DNA from: Streptomyces diastaticus subsp. diastaticus
GTDB taxonomy: Bacteria > Actinomycetota > Actinomycetes > Streptomycetales > Streptomycetaceae
Reading direction: 5' to 3'
NCBI RefSeq assembly: GCF_011170125.1
Contig: NZ_BLLN01000005.1
Location: 434,001 to 498,000, forward strand
Length of the DNA: 64,000 bases
Shown here: piece by piece, positions 43,361-52,395 of the stretch
Position numbering within the stretch: position 1 is the stretch's first letter
How the letters are laid out: each line of letters opens with the position of its first letter
The notes under the pieces: model-generated
What the model saw: only the letters and a program-made list of their open reading frames with translations
Told to the model about the DNA's origin: nothing
Databases searched by the model: none
Translations under genes and position numbers: made by a program

Positions 43361-44584
43361 TCAGTCACGCCCGGCGAGCACGCGCGCCGCCATCGGGTGA
43401 TTCCGGATCAACTCGCCCAGGGTCGTGGCCCCACGGGTGACCTTGGCGAAGGCGTTCCAGGCCGGCCGTACCCCGGTCAGCGCGGCGTGCAGCATCCCTG
43501 GGCGCCGCGCGAAGAGCTGATGGAGCCGCCGTCCCACGGCCATCTCCACACCGAGTCCCGCCTTGACGGCGAAGGCGTAGTTGAGGGCCTGTCGCCGGGC
43601 GTCCACGGCGTCGTGCGCCTCGGCGATCCGCAACGCCCACTCCCCCGCGAGCCTGCCCGAGCGCAGCGCGTAGGAGATCCCCTCGCGGGTCCACGGCTCC
43701 AGCAGCCCGGCCGCGTCGCCGCAGACGACGACCCGGCCCCGGGAGAGCGGCGAGTCGTCCGTACGGCAGCGCGTCAGGTGCCCGGAGGACAGGGCGGGTT
43801 CGAAGCCGGCCAGGCCGAGCCGGGCGATGAAGTCGGTGAGGTAGCGCTTGGTGGCGGCGCCCTCGCCGCGGGCGGAGATCACCCCGACGGTCAGGGTGTC
43901 GCCCTTGGGGAAGACCCAGCCGTAACTGCCGGGCATCGGGCCCCAGTCGATGAGCACCCGCCCCTGCCAGTCCTCGGCCACGGTCTCCGGCACCGGGATC
44001 TCCGCCTCCAGCCCGAGGTCGACCTGGTCCAGCTTGACCCCGACATGTGCGCCTATGCGGCTGGCGCTGCCGTCCGCCCCGACCACGGCACGGGCCAGCA
44101 GCGTCTCCTCCCCGCGCTCGCCGGAGGGGCCGGTGGTCTGCACGAAGACGGCGACCGTCCGCCGGTCGGGTACGGCGGGCCCGTGCTGCTCCACCCGGAG
44201 CACGGTGGCCCCGGTTCGCAGCTCCGCCCCCGCCTTCTGCGCCGCCTCGACCAACCGCTGGTCGAACTCGGGGCGGTTGACGAGGCCGAAGAGCATCTGC
44301 CGGGACCGGCGCGTACGGGCGAAGCGGCCGTCGAGCGAGAAGGTCACCGCTCGCACGCGGTCCTGGAGCGGCAGGTCGAAACCGGGCGGCAGATTGTCCC
44401 GGGACGGGCCGATGATGCCGCCGCCGCAGGTCTTGTAACGGGGCAGTTCCGCCTTCTCCAGCAGCAGGACGCGACGCCCCGCCACGGCCGCCGCGTAGGC
44501 CGCCGACGCTCCGGCGGGGCCTGCCCCGACCACGACGACGTCCCACACCTGCCGGTCGTCACCGGCTGAGTTCTCGCTGCTCAC
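43361..44584 (-). CDS. Geranylgeranyl reductase-family FAD-dependent oxidoreductase
   Basis: 407 residues. The FAD-binding motif VVVVGAGPAGASAAYAAA is at about 16-33, KTCGGGIIGPS is the conserved C-G-G loop of geranylgeranyl reductases, and VVCGDAAGLLEPWTREGISY contains the G-D-A motif. Family members saturate isoprenoid chains of menaquinone, lipids or chlorophyll; in Streptomyces similar genes often lie near menaquinone or respiratory genes, which are not adjacent here. The start is divergent from the dipeptidase gene. Confidence 0.88.
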   Translation of the reverse strand: MSSENSAGDDRQVWDVVVVGAGPAGASAAYAAAVAGRRVLLLEKAELPRYKTCGGGIIGPSRDNLPPGFDLPLQDRVRAVTFSLDGRFARTRRSRQMLFGLVNRPEFDQRLVEAAQKAGAELRTGATVLRVEQHGPAVPDRRTVAVFVQTTGPSGERGEETLLARAVVGADGSASRIGAHVGVKLDQVDLGLEAEIPVPETVAEDWQGRVLIDWGPMPGSYGWVFPKGDTLTVGVISARGEGAATKRYLTDFIARLGLAGFEPALSSGHLTRCRTDDSPLSRGRVVVCGDAAGLLEPWTREGISYALRSGRLAGEWALRIAEAHDAVDARRQALNYAFAVKAGLGVEMAVGRRLHQLFARRPGMLHAALTGVRPAWNAFAKVTRGATTLGELIRNHPMAARVLAGRD

Positions 44585-44744
44585 GATGGTTTACCGCTCC
44601 CGATCCAGCTTCCTGCCGCGCCTGTCCACGGGCATCCTACGACCGCCTGCGTCCACCGACCGCTGTGGGAGGATCGGCCGTGCATTCGACGCGCGCCCAT
44701 CCGCGCGCCACTCGTTCAACGTCGCACCCACCAGGAGCGTGCCC

Positions 44745-46112
44745 ATGCCGTCCACTCCGATCGCCGAGTCCGTCGCCGCGCTGATGCCGCGCGCGAAGGA
44801 GGAGCTCACCGAGCTCGTGGCCTTCCGTTCGGTCGCGGACGAGGAGCAGTTCCCCCGCGCGGAGTGCGAGGCGGCGGCCGACTGGGTGGCCGACGCGCTG
44901 CGCGCCGAGGGCTTCCAGGACGTGGACCTGCTCGACACGCCGGACGGCACCCGGTCGGTCTACGGCTACCTGCCCGGCCCCGAGGGCGCGCGCACCGTCC
45001 TGCTCTACGCCCACTACGACGTGCAGCCTCCGCTGGACGAGGCGGCCTGGGCCTCCCCGCCCTTCACGCTGACCGAGCGGGACGGCCGCTGGTACGGGCG
45101 GGGCGCCGCCGACTGCAAGGGCGGCTTCCTCATGCATCTGCTGGCGCTGCGGGCGCTGAAGGCCGACGGCGGCGTCCCGGTGCACGTCAAGGTCATCGCC
45201 GAGGGCTCCGAGGAGCAGGGCACCGGCGGCCTGGAGCGGTACGCCGAGGCCCACCCCGATCTGCTGCGGGCCGACGCGATCGTCATCGGCGACTGCGGCA
45301 ACTTCCGCGTCGGCATGCCGACCGTCACCGCCACCCTGCGCGGCATGGCCATGGTGCGGCTGACCGTGGACACGCTGGCCGGGAACCTCCACTCGGGCCA
45401 GTTCGGCGGTGCCGCCCCCGACGCGCTCGCCGCCCTGATCCGCGTCCTGGACTCGCTGCGGGCCGAGGACGGTTCCACCGCGGTGGACGGTCTGGCCTCC
45501 GACGCCGCCTGGCCCGGCCTCCAGTACCCGGAGGAGGAGTTCCGCAAGGACGCGAAGGTGCTCGACGGCGTCGGGCTGACGGGCGCCGGGACGGTCGCCG
45601 ACCGGATCTGGGCCCGCCCGTCGGCCACCGTCATCGGCATCGACTGTCCGCCGGTCGTCGGGGCGACGCCGTCCGTGCAGGCGAGCGCTCGGGCACTGAT
45701 CAGCCTGCGGGTGCCGCCGGGGGTGGACGCGGCCGACGCGGCGGAGCTGCTGACGGCCCATCTGGAGCGCCACGTGCCGTGGGGCGCGCGGGCCCGGGTC
45801 GAGCAGATCGGCCAGGGCCAGCCCTTCCGTGCCGACACGAGCAGCCCCGCGTACCGGGCGATGGCCGAGGCGATGGCCGCGGCCTACCCCGGGGAGGAGA
45901 TGCACGAGGCCGGCCAGGGCGGCTCGATCCCCCTCTGCAACACGCTCGGCTCCCTCTACCCGGAGGCCGAGATCCTGCTCATCGGTCTCTCGGAGCCCGA
46001 GGCCCAGATCCACGCGCCGAACGAGTCGGTCGACCCGGTCGAGCTGGAGCGGCTGGCGGTGACGGAGGCGTACTTCCTCCAGAACTACGCACGGACGGCC
46101 GCCTCCGGCTGA
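44745..46112 (+). CDS. M20-family dipeptidase
   Basis: 455 residues from ATG 44745 with AGGAG 8 nt upstream. Metal ligands and active-site residues of M20 peptidases are visible: YAHYDVQP (His, Asp), GRGAADCKGG (Asp), AEGSEEQGTGG (two Glu), VIGDCGN (Asp) and the late His in QIHAPNES. The dimerisation-domain insert (TVDTLAGNLHSGQFGGAAPD) is also present. Probable cytoplasmic dipeptide or N-acyl amino acid hydrolase. Confidence 0.9.
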   Translation: MPSTPIAESVAALMPRAKEELTELVAFRSVADEEQFPRAECEAAADWVADALRAEGFQDVDLLDTPDGTRSVYGYLPGPEGARTVLLYAHYDVQPPLDEAAWASPPFTLTERDGRWYGRGAADCKGGFLMHLLALRALKADGGVPVHVKVIAEGSEEQGTGGLERYAEAHPDLLRADAIVIGDCGNFRVGMPTVTATLRGMAMVRLTVDTLAGNLHSGQFGGAAPDALAALIRVLDSLRAEDGSTAVDGLASDAAWPGLQYPEEEFRKDAKVLDGVGLTGAGTVADRIWARPSATVIGIDCPPVVGATPSVQASARALISLRVPPGVDAADAAELLTAHLERHVPWGARARVEQIGQGQPFRADTSSPAYRAMAEAMAAAYPGEEMHEAGQGGSIPLCNTLGSLYPEAEILLIGLSEPEAQIHAPNESVDPVELERLAVTEAYFLQNYARTAASG

Positions 46113-46292
46113 CTCTTCCTCAGCCCGGCGGACCGTGACGAACGGGCGCGTCCAGCGCGTCACCCGGTGGGGCGACCGGTCAGCGCCCGGCAGATACCGG
46201 CCGAGGTCGCCGCGCCCGCGCGGGTGTGAGGCGGGGGTCGGGGGTCGCCATGGTCAGGATGTACAGGTACACGGTCCCCGCGCGGGTGTGGG

Positions 46293-46329
46293 GTGGCCGT
46301 CTTCGTGTCACGCACCCGAAGACGGCCAC
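46293..46329. terminator. Perfect 13-bp hairpin between dipeptidase and response regulator
   Basis: Arms GTGGCCGTCTTCG (46293-46305) and CGAAGACGGCCAC (46317-46329), with an 11-nt loop. It is about 180 nt past the dipeptidase stop; the rest of 46113-46637 shows no gene. Confidence 0.7.
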
Positions 46330-46637
46330 CGGCCCGACGCCTCAAGTCCGCCGGACCGACCGGCGCCCGCCCGGCCGCCCCGGCGGCCCGAGAGCTGCCG
46401 GACCACGCGACGTCGGCGCTCCGCGCCCCGGAGCCATATCCGGCCGTCGTGACCGAAGCGGCCAGGGCGGCCCGGCGGAGTCGAGGCGTCGGGCCGAGAC
46501 GGGCCGGATCGCCACCGGCCGCGCCGGCAGCCGCGGTTCTCGCCGAGGAGACGCCCCACCCCGCCGGAGGGCACGCTCGAGAGCGGCGGAGCCGCCCGCT
46601 CCCGGCCGACCACCCCCGCCCCTCTACGATCGTCCCC

Positions 46638-47360
46638 GTGTGCGCAAACGTGATAGTCGCGGAAGACGACGCGAAGCAGGCCGAGCTGGTACGCCGCTAC
46701 CTCGAACGTGAAGGGCACGCGGTCACGGTGGTGACCGAAGGTCTCGCCGCGCTGGAGCAGGCCCGGCGCGGCGAGCCGGACCTGCTCGTCCTCGACGTGA
46801 TGATGCCACGGGCCGACGGCCTCGACGTGCTGCGCGTACTGCGCTCGGAGGGGCGGGAGTTGGCGGTCCTCATGCTGACCGCCCGGTCGACGGAGGACGA
46901 TCTGCTGCTCGGGCTCGACCTGGGTGCCGACGACTACATGACCAAGCCGTACAGCCCCCGGGAGCTGATGGCCCGGGTGCGCACCCTCCTGCGGCGCACC
47001 CGACGGGAGGCACACGGCGGGGAGGACCCGGTGGTGCGGGTCGGGGCCCTCGCCGTCGACCCGCGCCGGCACGAGGTGACGGTGGACGGCGTACGGGTCC
47101 CGTGCACCCCGGCCGAGTTCCGGCTCCTGGTGACGATGGCGGCCGAGCCCGAACGCGTCTTCACCCGTGAGCAGCTGCTCGCCGAACTGCACGGCTTCGA
47201 CCGGTACATCAGCAGCCGGACGGTCGACGTGCACATCATGAATCTCCGCAAGAAGATCGAGCGGTCGCCCCGGCGCCCGGACCGGCTGCTCACCGTCTTC
47301 GGCGTCGGCTACAAGCTCGTGGACCCGGCGAAGAAGGCGTCGCGTGCGTCGGCGCGCTGA
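46638..47360 (+). CDS. OmpR-family response regulator
   Basis: 240 residues from GTG 46638. The receiver domain has acidic D10/D11, the phosphoacceptor D53 (VLDVMMP) and K103 (TKPYSPRE). The winged-helix domain follows with VGALAVDPRRHEVTVDG, ERVFTREQLLAELHG and SSRTVDVHIMNLRKKIE. Overlaps the start of the kinase gene by 17 nt, forming a coupled two-component system. It probably acts on the downstream sortase-linked genes or on envelope functions (inference). Confidence 0.93.
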   Translation: MCANVIVAEDDAKQAELVRRYLEREGHAVTVVTEGLAALEQARRGEPDLLVLDVMMPRADGLDVLRVLRSEGRELAVLMLTARSTEDDLLLGLDLGADDYMTKPYSPRELMARVRTLLRRTRREAHGGEDPVVRVGALAVDPRRHEVTVDGVRVPCTPAEFRLLVTMAAEPERVFTREQLLAELHGFDRYISSRTVDVHIMNLRKKIERSPRRPDRLLTVFGVGYKLVDPAKKASRASAR

Positions 47361-49548
47361 GTACGCGGGCAGCCGGCTGCCGTTGCACAAGAGTCTGCTC
47401 GGGCGGCTGCTGGCCGTGTCGGCGCTGGTGGCGTTCTGTTCGGTCGCCGCGACCGCCTGGCTGGCGGTGCAGACGACGTCCGGGGCGATCGAGCAGGAAC
47501 AGGGCCGCAACCTTGCCGCCGACACCCGGGTCCTCGACGCGCTCCTCGGTTACGCGGCGGAGCACCCCACCTGGGACGGCGTCGGCAGGACCGTACGGGA
47601 GCTGGCGGACACCTCCGACCGCAGGATCACCCTGACGACGCAGGACCGGCGCATCCTCGCCGACTCCGCCGCGCCCTCCCCGTCCCCGCCCGCGCTGCCC
47701 TCCGAGGCGTCGGCGGTCGTGGACCCGCTGTCCGTGACCGGCACCGGGTCGGCGACGGTCGGCGCCGCGCCTGTGACGGTCGGCACCCCTGAGGCGACCG
47801 GGCCGCCGGCCGGCGGAACGCGGCCGTCCGCCGACGCGGTGCCGCCCGAGGCCGGCGCGGCACCCGACGCGCCCGCGACCGACAGGGCATCACCCGGCCC
47901 GCCCGGGACGCCGTCCGGCTCCCTCGTGGTGGCCCGTTCGGAGAACGACCGGATCGATCCCCGGGCAGTCGGCCCGTTCCGGCTCCCGGAGACCGAGCGC
48001 ACATCGCTCCGGCGCACCGCCGAGGAGGCCGTCCAGTGCCTCGGCCGGTCCGGGATCGCCTCGGACCTGGTCGAGAGCCCCAGCGGGCGCCCCCGGATCC
48101 AGGTCGTCGGCAACGACCCCGAACGGGTGCGCGAGAGCCGGTGCCGGACGGACACGCTGAACACGCCCACCAGGACCGAGGTCAAGGCGCTGACCGCGCT
48201 CAACGAGCTCGTCAACGCCTGTCTGGACCGGCAGGGACGCGACGCCGTGCAGCTCGACCTCGACCTCTCCTGGGACGCGGGCGACGGTGCGCTCCGCGCT
48301 CCGCGGTACGAGCCGGACCGCGAGCCCACGTCCGCCCCCGAGTATCCCGAGGAGCGTGTGGCCACTCCCGTCCCCGCTCCCACCGAGGCGGACCGCGACA
48401 GTGAGAACGACCGGGACATCGCCTCGTGCGTCGGCATCGCCCGTCAGGAGCAGCTCAGTTCCCACGTCGCCTCGCCTGCTCTGCTGTTCATCGGTGCCCC
48501 GGGGGGCGGCACCGTTCCCGGCTTCGACCTGTCGCCCGCCAACACCGCGAAGATCATCGGAGTCGCCGCGCTCGTCCTCGCGCTCACCGTCGGCGCCTCG
48601 GTCCTCGCGGGGGTCAAGCTGGTGCGGCCGCTGCACGCGCTCACCGGTGCCGCCCAGCGCCTGCGGGACGGCCAGGACTCGGCGCCCGTGCTCGTCACCA
48701 CGGACAACGAGGTGGGCCGGCTGGCCACCGCGTTCAACGACATGGCCGAGCACCGGGCCCGGTCCGAGGAGCAGCGCAAGGTGATGGTCAGCGATGTCGC
48801 GCACGAGCTCCGCACCCCCCTGAGCAACATCCGGGGCTGGCTGGAGGGCGCGCAGGACGGTGTCGCGGAACCGGACGCGCTGTTCATCTCCTCACTGCTG
48901 GAAGAGGCGGTGCAGTTGCAGCACATCATCGACGACCTCCAGGACCTGGCGGCCGCCGACGCGGGCGCCTTGCGCCTGCACCCCGAACCCACGCGGATCG
49001 GTGATCTGCTCGCCCACGTCGCCGCGGCCCACCAGGCGCGGGCCGAGGCGGCGGGGGTCCTGCTGACGGTGGCGACGGACACCCGGGAACCGGTCCCCGA
49101 GCTCACCGCCGACCCGGTGCGGCTGCGGCAGGCGATCGGGAATCTGGTCTCCAACGCCCTGCGGCACACCCCGGCGGGCGGGCAGGTGACTCTGCGCGCG
49201 TATCCCGCCCCGGCCGGGAAGGACCGGGAGCTGGAGGCCACGAAGGGAGCGTGGGGCGTGGACGAGGTGGTGGTGGAGGTCGTCGACACCGGGAGCGGAA
49301 TCGCCCCCGGGGATCTTTCCCAGGTCTTCGACCGGTTCTGGCGCGCCGAGAAGTCCCGCAGCCGGCGTACCGGGGGCAGCGGCCTGGGGCTGGCGATCGT
49401 CCGCAAGCTCGTCGAGGCGCACGGAGGGTCGGCGGCTGTCACCAGCTCCGTGGGAGAGGGCTCGGTCTTCACCTTGCGGCTCCCGTCGGCGGGACCGGGC
49501 ACGCCGGACGGCTCCGGGCAGTGCCGCGAGGAGCCCCCGGCGTCCTGA
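47344..49548 (+). CDS. Membrane sensor histidine kinase with long extracytoplasmic domain
   Basis: 734 residues from GTG 47344. TM1 is at about 18-40, then an extracytoplasmic region of some 350 residues, TM2 (KIIGVAALVLALTVGASVLA), and a HAMP domain (VKLVRPLHALTGAAQRLRDG). The HisKA domain has H487 in DVAHELRTPLSN, and the HATPase has N-box NLVSNALRHTP, G1 VDTGSGIAP and GGSGLGLAIV. The sensor region includes a Pro/Ala/Thr-rich stretch (about 110-200) unlike compact sensor folds. Pairs with the response regulator upstream. Confidence 0.92.
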   Translation: MRRRAEYAGSRLPLHKSLLGRLLAVSALVAFCSVAATAWLAVQTTSGAIEQEQGRNLAADTRVLDALLGYAAEHPTWDGVGRTVRELADTSDRRITLTTQDRRILADSAAPSPSPPALPSEASAVVDPLSVTGTGSATVGAAPVTVGTPEATGPPAGGTRPSADAVPPEAGAAPDAPATDRASPGPPGTPSGSLVVARSENDRIDPRAVGPFRLPETERTSLRRTAEEAVQCLGRSGIASDLVESPSGRPRIQVVGNDPERVRESRCRTDTLNTPTRTEVKALTALNELVNACLDRQGRDAVQLDLDLSWDAGDGALRAPRYEPDREPTSAPEYPEERVATPVPAPTEADRDSENDRDIASCVGIARQEQLSSHVASPALLFIGAPGGGTVPGFDLSPANTAKIIGVAALVLALTVGASVLAGVKLVRPLHALTGAAQRLRDGQDSAPVLVTTDNEVGRLATAFNDMAEHRARSEEQRKVMVSDVAHELRTPLSNIRGWLEGAQDGVAEPDALFISSLLEEAVQLQHIIDDLQDLAAADAGALRLHPEPTRIGDLLAHVAAAHQARAEAAGVLLTVATDTREPVPELTADPVRLRQAIGNLVSNALRHTPAGGQVTLRAYPAPAGKDRELEATKGAWGVDEVVVEVVDTGSGIAPGDLSQVFDRFWRAEKSRSRRTGGSGLGLAIVRKLVEAHGGSAAVTSSVGEGSVFTLRLPSAGPGTPDGSGQCREEPPAS

Positions 49549-49711
49549 CGTGCCGGCGGCGGCCGCCGGCCGGTCCCGGCCAACCCTGATGCGATGCACA
49601 TGGCCGCCTGACAGGTTCCTCACAACTGCGGTCCAGTCTGTGGCCATGCCCGGCCCCGGCGCGCGTCCGCGCGTCGGCTTCACCCACGCCGGGCTGGAAT
49701 CGGAGTCCTTC

Positions 49712-50080
49712 ATGTCCCTTCGTCCGACCCTGCGCACCGCGGTCCTGACCGCCACCGCCCTGGGCGCGGTCCTGCTGCCGTCCACCGCGGCCGTCGCCGA
49801 CAGCGGTGCCTCTCCGGTGCCCACCGTCGACAGTGGTGCCGACACCCCCACCCCCGCGCCCGATTCCCGGCGCGCCGAGCGCGCCGAGCGCGCCGAGTCC
49901 CCGGACGCTGAGCCCGTGCCGCGCGGCACGGTGCCGCGTGGCGGCGTGGACGCCGGTGAGCGTCCGGCCGAGTCGGCCGGTGCGACCGCGCTGTACGGCT
50001 CGGCGGCCGGCGCGGTCCTGCTGGCGGGCGCGGGCACCCTCGTGGTGCGCCGCAGGTCCGCCGCACAGCGCAACGGCTGA
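49712..50080 (+). CDS. Small secreted membrane-anchored protein next to the sortase
   Basis: 122 residues from ATG 49712 with GGAG 6 nt upstream. Signal peptide of about 30 residues (TLRTAVLTATALGAVLLPST, then AAVADS), a disordered Asp/Pro/Arg-rich middle (three RAE repeats at about 51-60), and a C-terminal hydrophobic helix (GSAAGAVLLAGAGTLVV) followed by RRRSAAQRNG. This signal, low-complexity, TM and positive tail layout is that of a sortase substrate, but no LPxTG or LAxTG motif is visible before the helix (AESAGATALYGSAAG). Function unknown. Confidence 0.75.
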   Translation: MSLRPTLRTAVLTATALGAVLLPSTAAVADSGASPVPTVDSGADTPTPAPDSRRAERAERAESPDAEPVPRGTVPRGGVDAGERPAESAGATALYGSAAGAVLLAGAGTLVVRRRSAAQRNG

Positions 50081-50089
50081 TCCCTACCG

Positions 50090-50119
50090 ATGGCGCCGCC
50101 CCTCGTGGGGCGGCGCCAT
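50090..50119. terminator. Perfect 13-bp hairpin between the small secreted protein and the sortase
   Basis: Arms ATGGCGCCGCCCC (50090-50102) and GGGGCGGCGCCAT (50107-50119), TCGT loop. It lies 10 nt after one stop and 50 nt before the sortase start, so it may limit read-through from the first gene and set the ratio of the two products. Confidence 0.75.
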
Positions 50120-50169
50120 CCGCGTCTTCGCCCTCCCCACCCTCGTCCCCTCACAGCCCCGGAGTACCC

Positions 50170-50784
50170 ATGTCCTTCACACCGCACATGCCGCGGCGGA
50201 TCGCCGTGCTCGCGGCGGCGGCCGGCCTGCTGCTCGCACCGCTCACCGGTTGCGGCACGGACGGCACCCCCGAAGCGTCCGCCGGGGCCCCCTCGCCCAC
50301 CCGTTCCGCGCGGACGGAGCACGCGCCGGACGCTCCAGCGGCGCCGGCCCCCACCCGCGTCGTGGTGCCCTCGGTCGGCGTCGACAGCACGCTGATGCGG
50401 CTGGGCCTCAACCAGGACGGGACGGTGGAGGTCCCGCCCGCCGAGAAGGGGATGACGGCCGGCTGGTACGCGGGCGGGGCCGTCCCCGGCGAGCCGGGCG
50501 CGGCCGTGCTCATCGGGCACAACAGCACACGATTCGGCAAGGCCGTCTTCCACGACCTGCACGAGATCACCGAGGGGGCGGACATCACGGTGTCCGACGG
50601 GGCGGGCGGGGAAGCGCACTTCACGGTCACCGGGAAGGAGACCGTGCGGAAGGACGGCTTCCCCACCGAGAAGGTCTACGGAGCGACCGGGGAGCGCGTG
50701 CTCCGCCTGATCACCTGTGACGGCGACTTCGACGCCGAGGGGCACCCCGTCGACAACCTGATCGTGTACGCGACGCTCCGCTGA
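50170..50784 (+). CDS. Class F sortase, lipoprotein-type signal
   Basis: 204 residues. The signal peptide ends in LTGC (Cys28), a lipobox, so it may be a lipoprotein, unlike most sortases. The sortase core starts near residue 63 (RVVVPSVGVDSTLMRLGLNQ). Catalytic His117 (LIGHNST) and Cys183 (LITCDG) are clear. The arginine expected in the segment before the last strand is not (GHPVDNLIVYATLR); R204 at the very end is the only candidate nearby. Class F sortases are common in actinobacteria; few substrates are known. Confidence 0.85.
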   Translation: MSFTPHMPRRIAVLAAAAGLLLAPLTGCGTDGTPEASAGAPSPTRSARTEHAPDAPAAPAPTRVVVPSVGVDSTLMRLGLNQDGTVEVPPAEKGMTAGWYAGGAVPGEPGAAVLIGHNSTRFGKAVFHDLHEITEGADITVSDGAGGEAHFTVTGKETVRKDGFPTEKVYGATGERVLRLITCDGDFDAEGHPVDNLIVYATLR

Positions 50785-51118
50785 CCGGCCGGCGGCGGCG
50801 AAGCGGGGCGACGGACACCGTCGGTGGAGCGCCAAAGGCGCGGCGTCCGCGCCCGTCGTGTCCTCCGGCTCCGGCACGGCCGAGATCCCGCCGTCGGGTA
50901 CCGGCCTTCGCCCTCACGCCACCTCGGCGCACCCCCGTCACCGGTCCCGCTCCGCCGGGGTGGCCGTCTCCAGCCTGCTCACCGCGCCCACAACCGGGCT
51001 CCCGTCCCTCGAAGAGCGGAGAGGCTGTCGAGGAGGGCCGGGTGGGCCGCCGCGGGGCGAGCGGTGTCACACGCGTCGCCGGCCGGGGCAGTCCCGCCTT
51101 GACGCGACCGATGCGCCG

Positions 51119-52150
51119 TCAGTTCCCCCACCGCAGCGGAATCCCCCGCTCCAGGTAGAGCGGCCCTCCGGAACCCCGAGCCGCCACGGCCCACCGCAAC
51201 CGCTCGAACCGTACCGGCGGCAGCAGCTCCTCCGCCTCGTCGAGGCCGACGAAGCGGCAGGCTCGCAACTCCGGTCCGGGCAGCAGCATCCCGCCGGCCT
51301 CGCGGCTGTCCAGCCGCCCTCCGTCGAAGAGCAGCCGCAGGCCGCCGAAGCCGGGAGGTACGGGTGGTTCCCAGTCCATGACCAACAGGCGCAGCACGCC
51401 TCGGTCCAGGTGCAGCCCGGTCTCCTCGGCGACCTCGCGCACTCCGGCGGCGGCGGGCGCCTCCCCCGGCTCGACGATGCCCCCGGGGAACTCCCAGCCG
51501 GGCTTGTAGGTCGGGTCGACCAGCAGGACCCGGTCCCGTTCGTCGAAGAGCAGGACCCCCGACGCGACGGTCTCGGCCGTCGGCTCGGGCGTCTGGACGA
51601 TGTCGCAGGCCCGGGCCCCGCCCTCGTGGAGGAGGTCGGCTATGCGACGCGCGGTCTGCGGCGGCGACAGTTCGCGGGTGTCGAGGACGTACGCGTCCGC
51701 CGCGAGCCAGGCGAGGAGTACGGCGCCGTACGCGGCGGCGTCGTGCGGGTGGCGGGAAGCGGTGCGGGCCCCGGCGGGCGGCTCGGCGGCCCGGGCCCGC
51801 AGGATCGTTTCCCCAGGGTCGACCAGCACGTGGCTCACCGCGATGCGCCGGGCCGCCAGCGCCCCGAAGATCTCGTCCCGGTACTCCTGGCGCAGCAGAC
51901 TGCCGGGGACGACCACCTCCGACCCGGTCTCCGCGAACAGCGCGGCGGCCGTGTCGACCACGAGCCGCCGCCACATCGGGAGTTCCTGGAGGTCCGCCAC
52001 CTCGGCCAGCCGCTTCGGCGGCAGCAGCCGCACGAGTTGTTCCTCGACGGTCTCCGGGTCGAAGAGCACGCTCCGCGGGAGCAGCTCGGTCAGTTCCTTC
52101 GCCACGGCGGTCTGGTCCGCCCCGAACGCACCGTTGATCCAGATGATCAC
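51119..52150 (-). CDS. Kinase-like P-loop domain fused to a NUDIX hydrolase
   Basis: 343 residues. The N-terminal half (about 1-185) begins IIWINGAFGADQTAVAKEL, which has the form of a Walker A of small nucleotide kinases, but the usual G-K-T/S is D-Q-T, so the phosphate-binding lysine is missing. The C-terminal half (about 200-340) is a NUDIX domain with a full Nudix box, GGIVEPGEAPAAAGVREVAE then ETG. The kinase half is therefore probably a binding or inactive domain. The 334 nt between the sortase stop and this gene's stop hold no gene I can support. Confidence 0.82.
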   Translation of the reverse strand: MIIWINGAFGADQTAVAKELTELLPRSVLFDPETVEEQLVRLLPPKRLAEVADLQELPMWRRLVVDTAAALFAETGSEVVVPGSLLRQEYRDEIFGALAARRIAVSHVLVDPGETILRARAAEPPAGARTASRHPHDAAAYGAVLLAWLAADAYVLDTRELSPPQTARRIADLLHEGGARACDIVQTPEPTAETVASGVLLFDERDRVLLVDPTYKPGWEFPGGIVEPGEAPAAAGVREVAEETGLHLDRGVLRLLVMDWEPPVPPGFGGLRLLFDGGRLDSREAGGMLLPGPELRACRFVGLDEAEELLPPVRFERLRWAVAARGSGGPLYLERGIPLRWGN

Positions 52151-52395
52151 GGTCCCCCCTCATCCGTAGACGCCAGTGGCCTGCCCGCCCCACAGTGCCA
52201 CGGAAACCACTCACCTTCAGAGAGGGCCGCCCGCCGCCGAATGCGCCGGTCGTGCGCCCCAGAGAGCGACTGTGCGCCGGTCTTGTGCGACTGGCGCCCC
52301 TACCCTGCCCCGCCCTCACCAGGCGCTGCGCACCCGCGGGGGCGTACGCCCGTTCAGGCGGCTGCGCTGCCGCCTCCGGGCCCCGGCCCCGGCCG

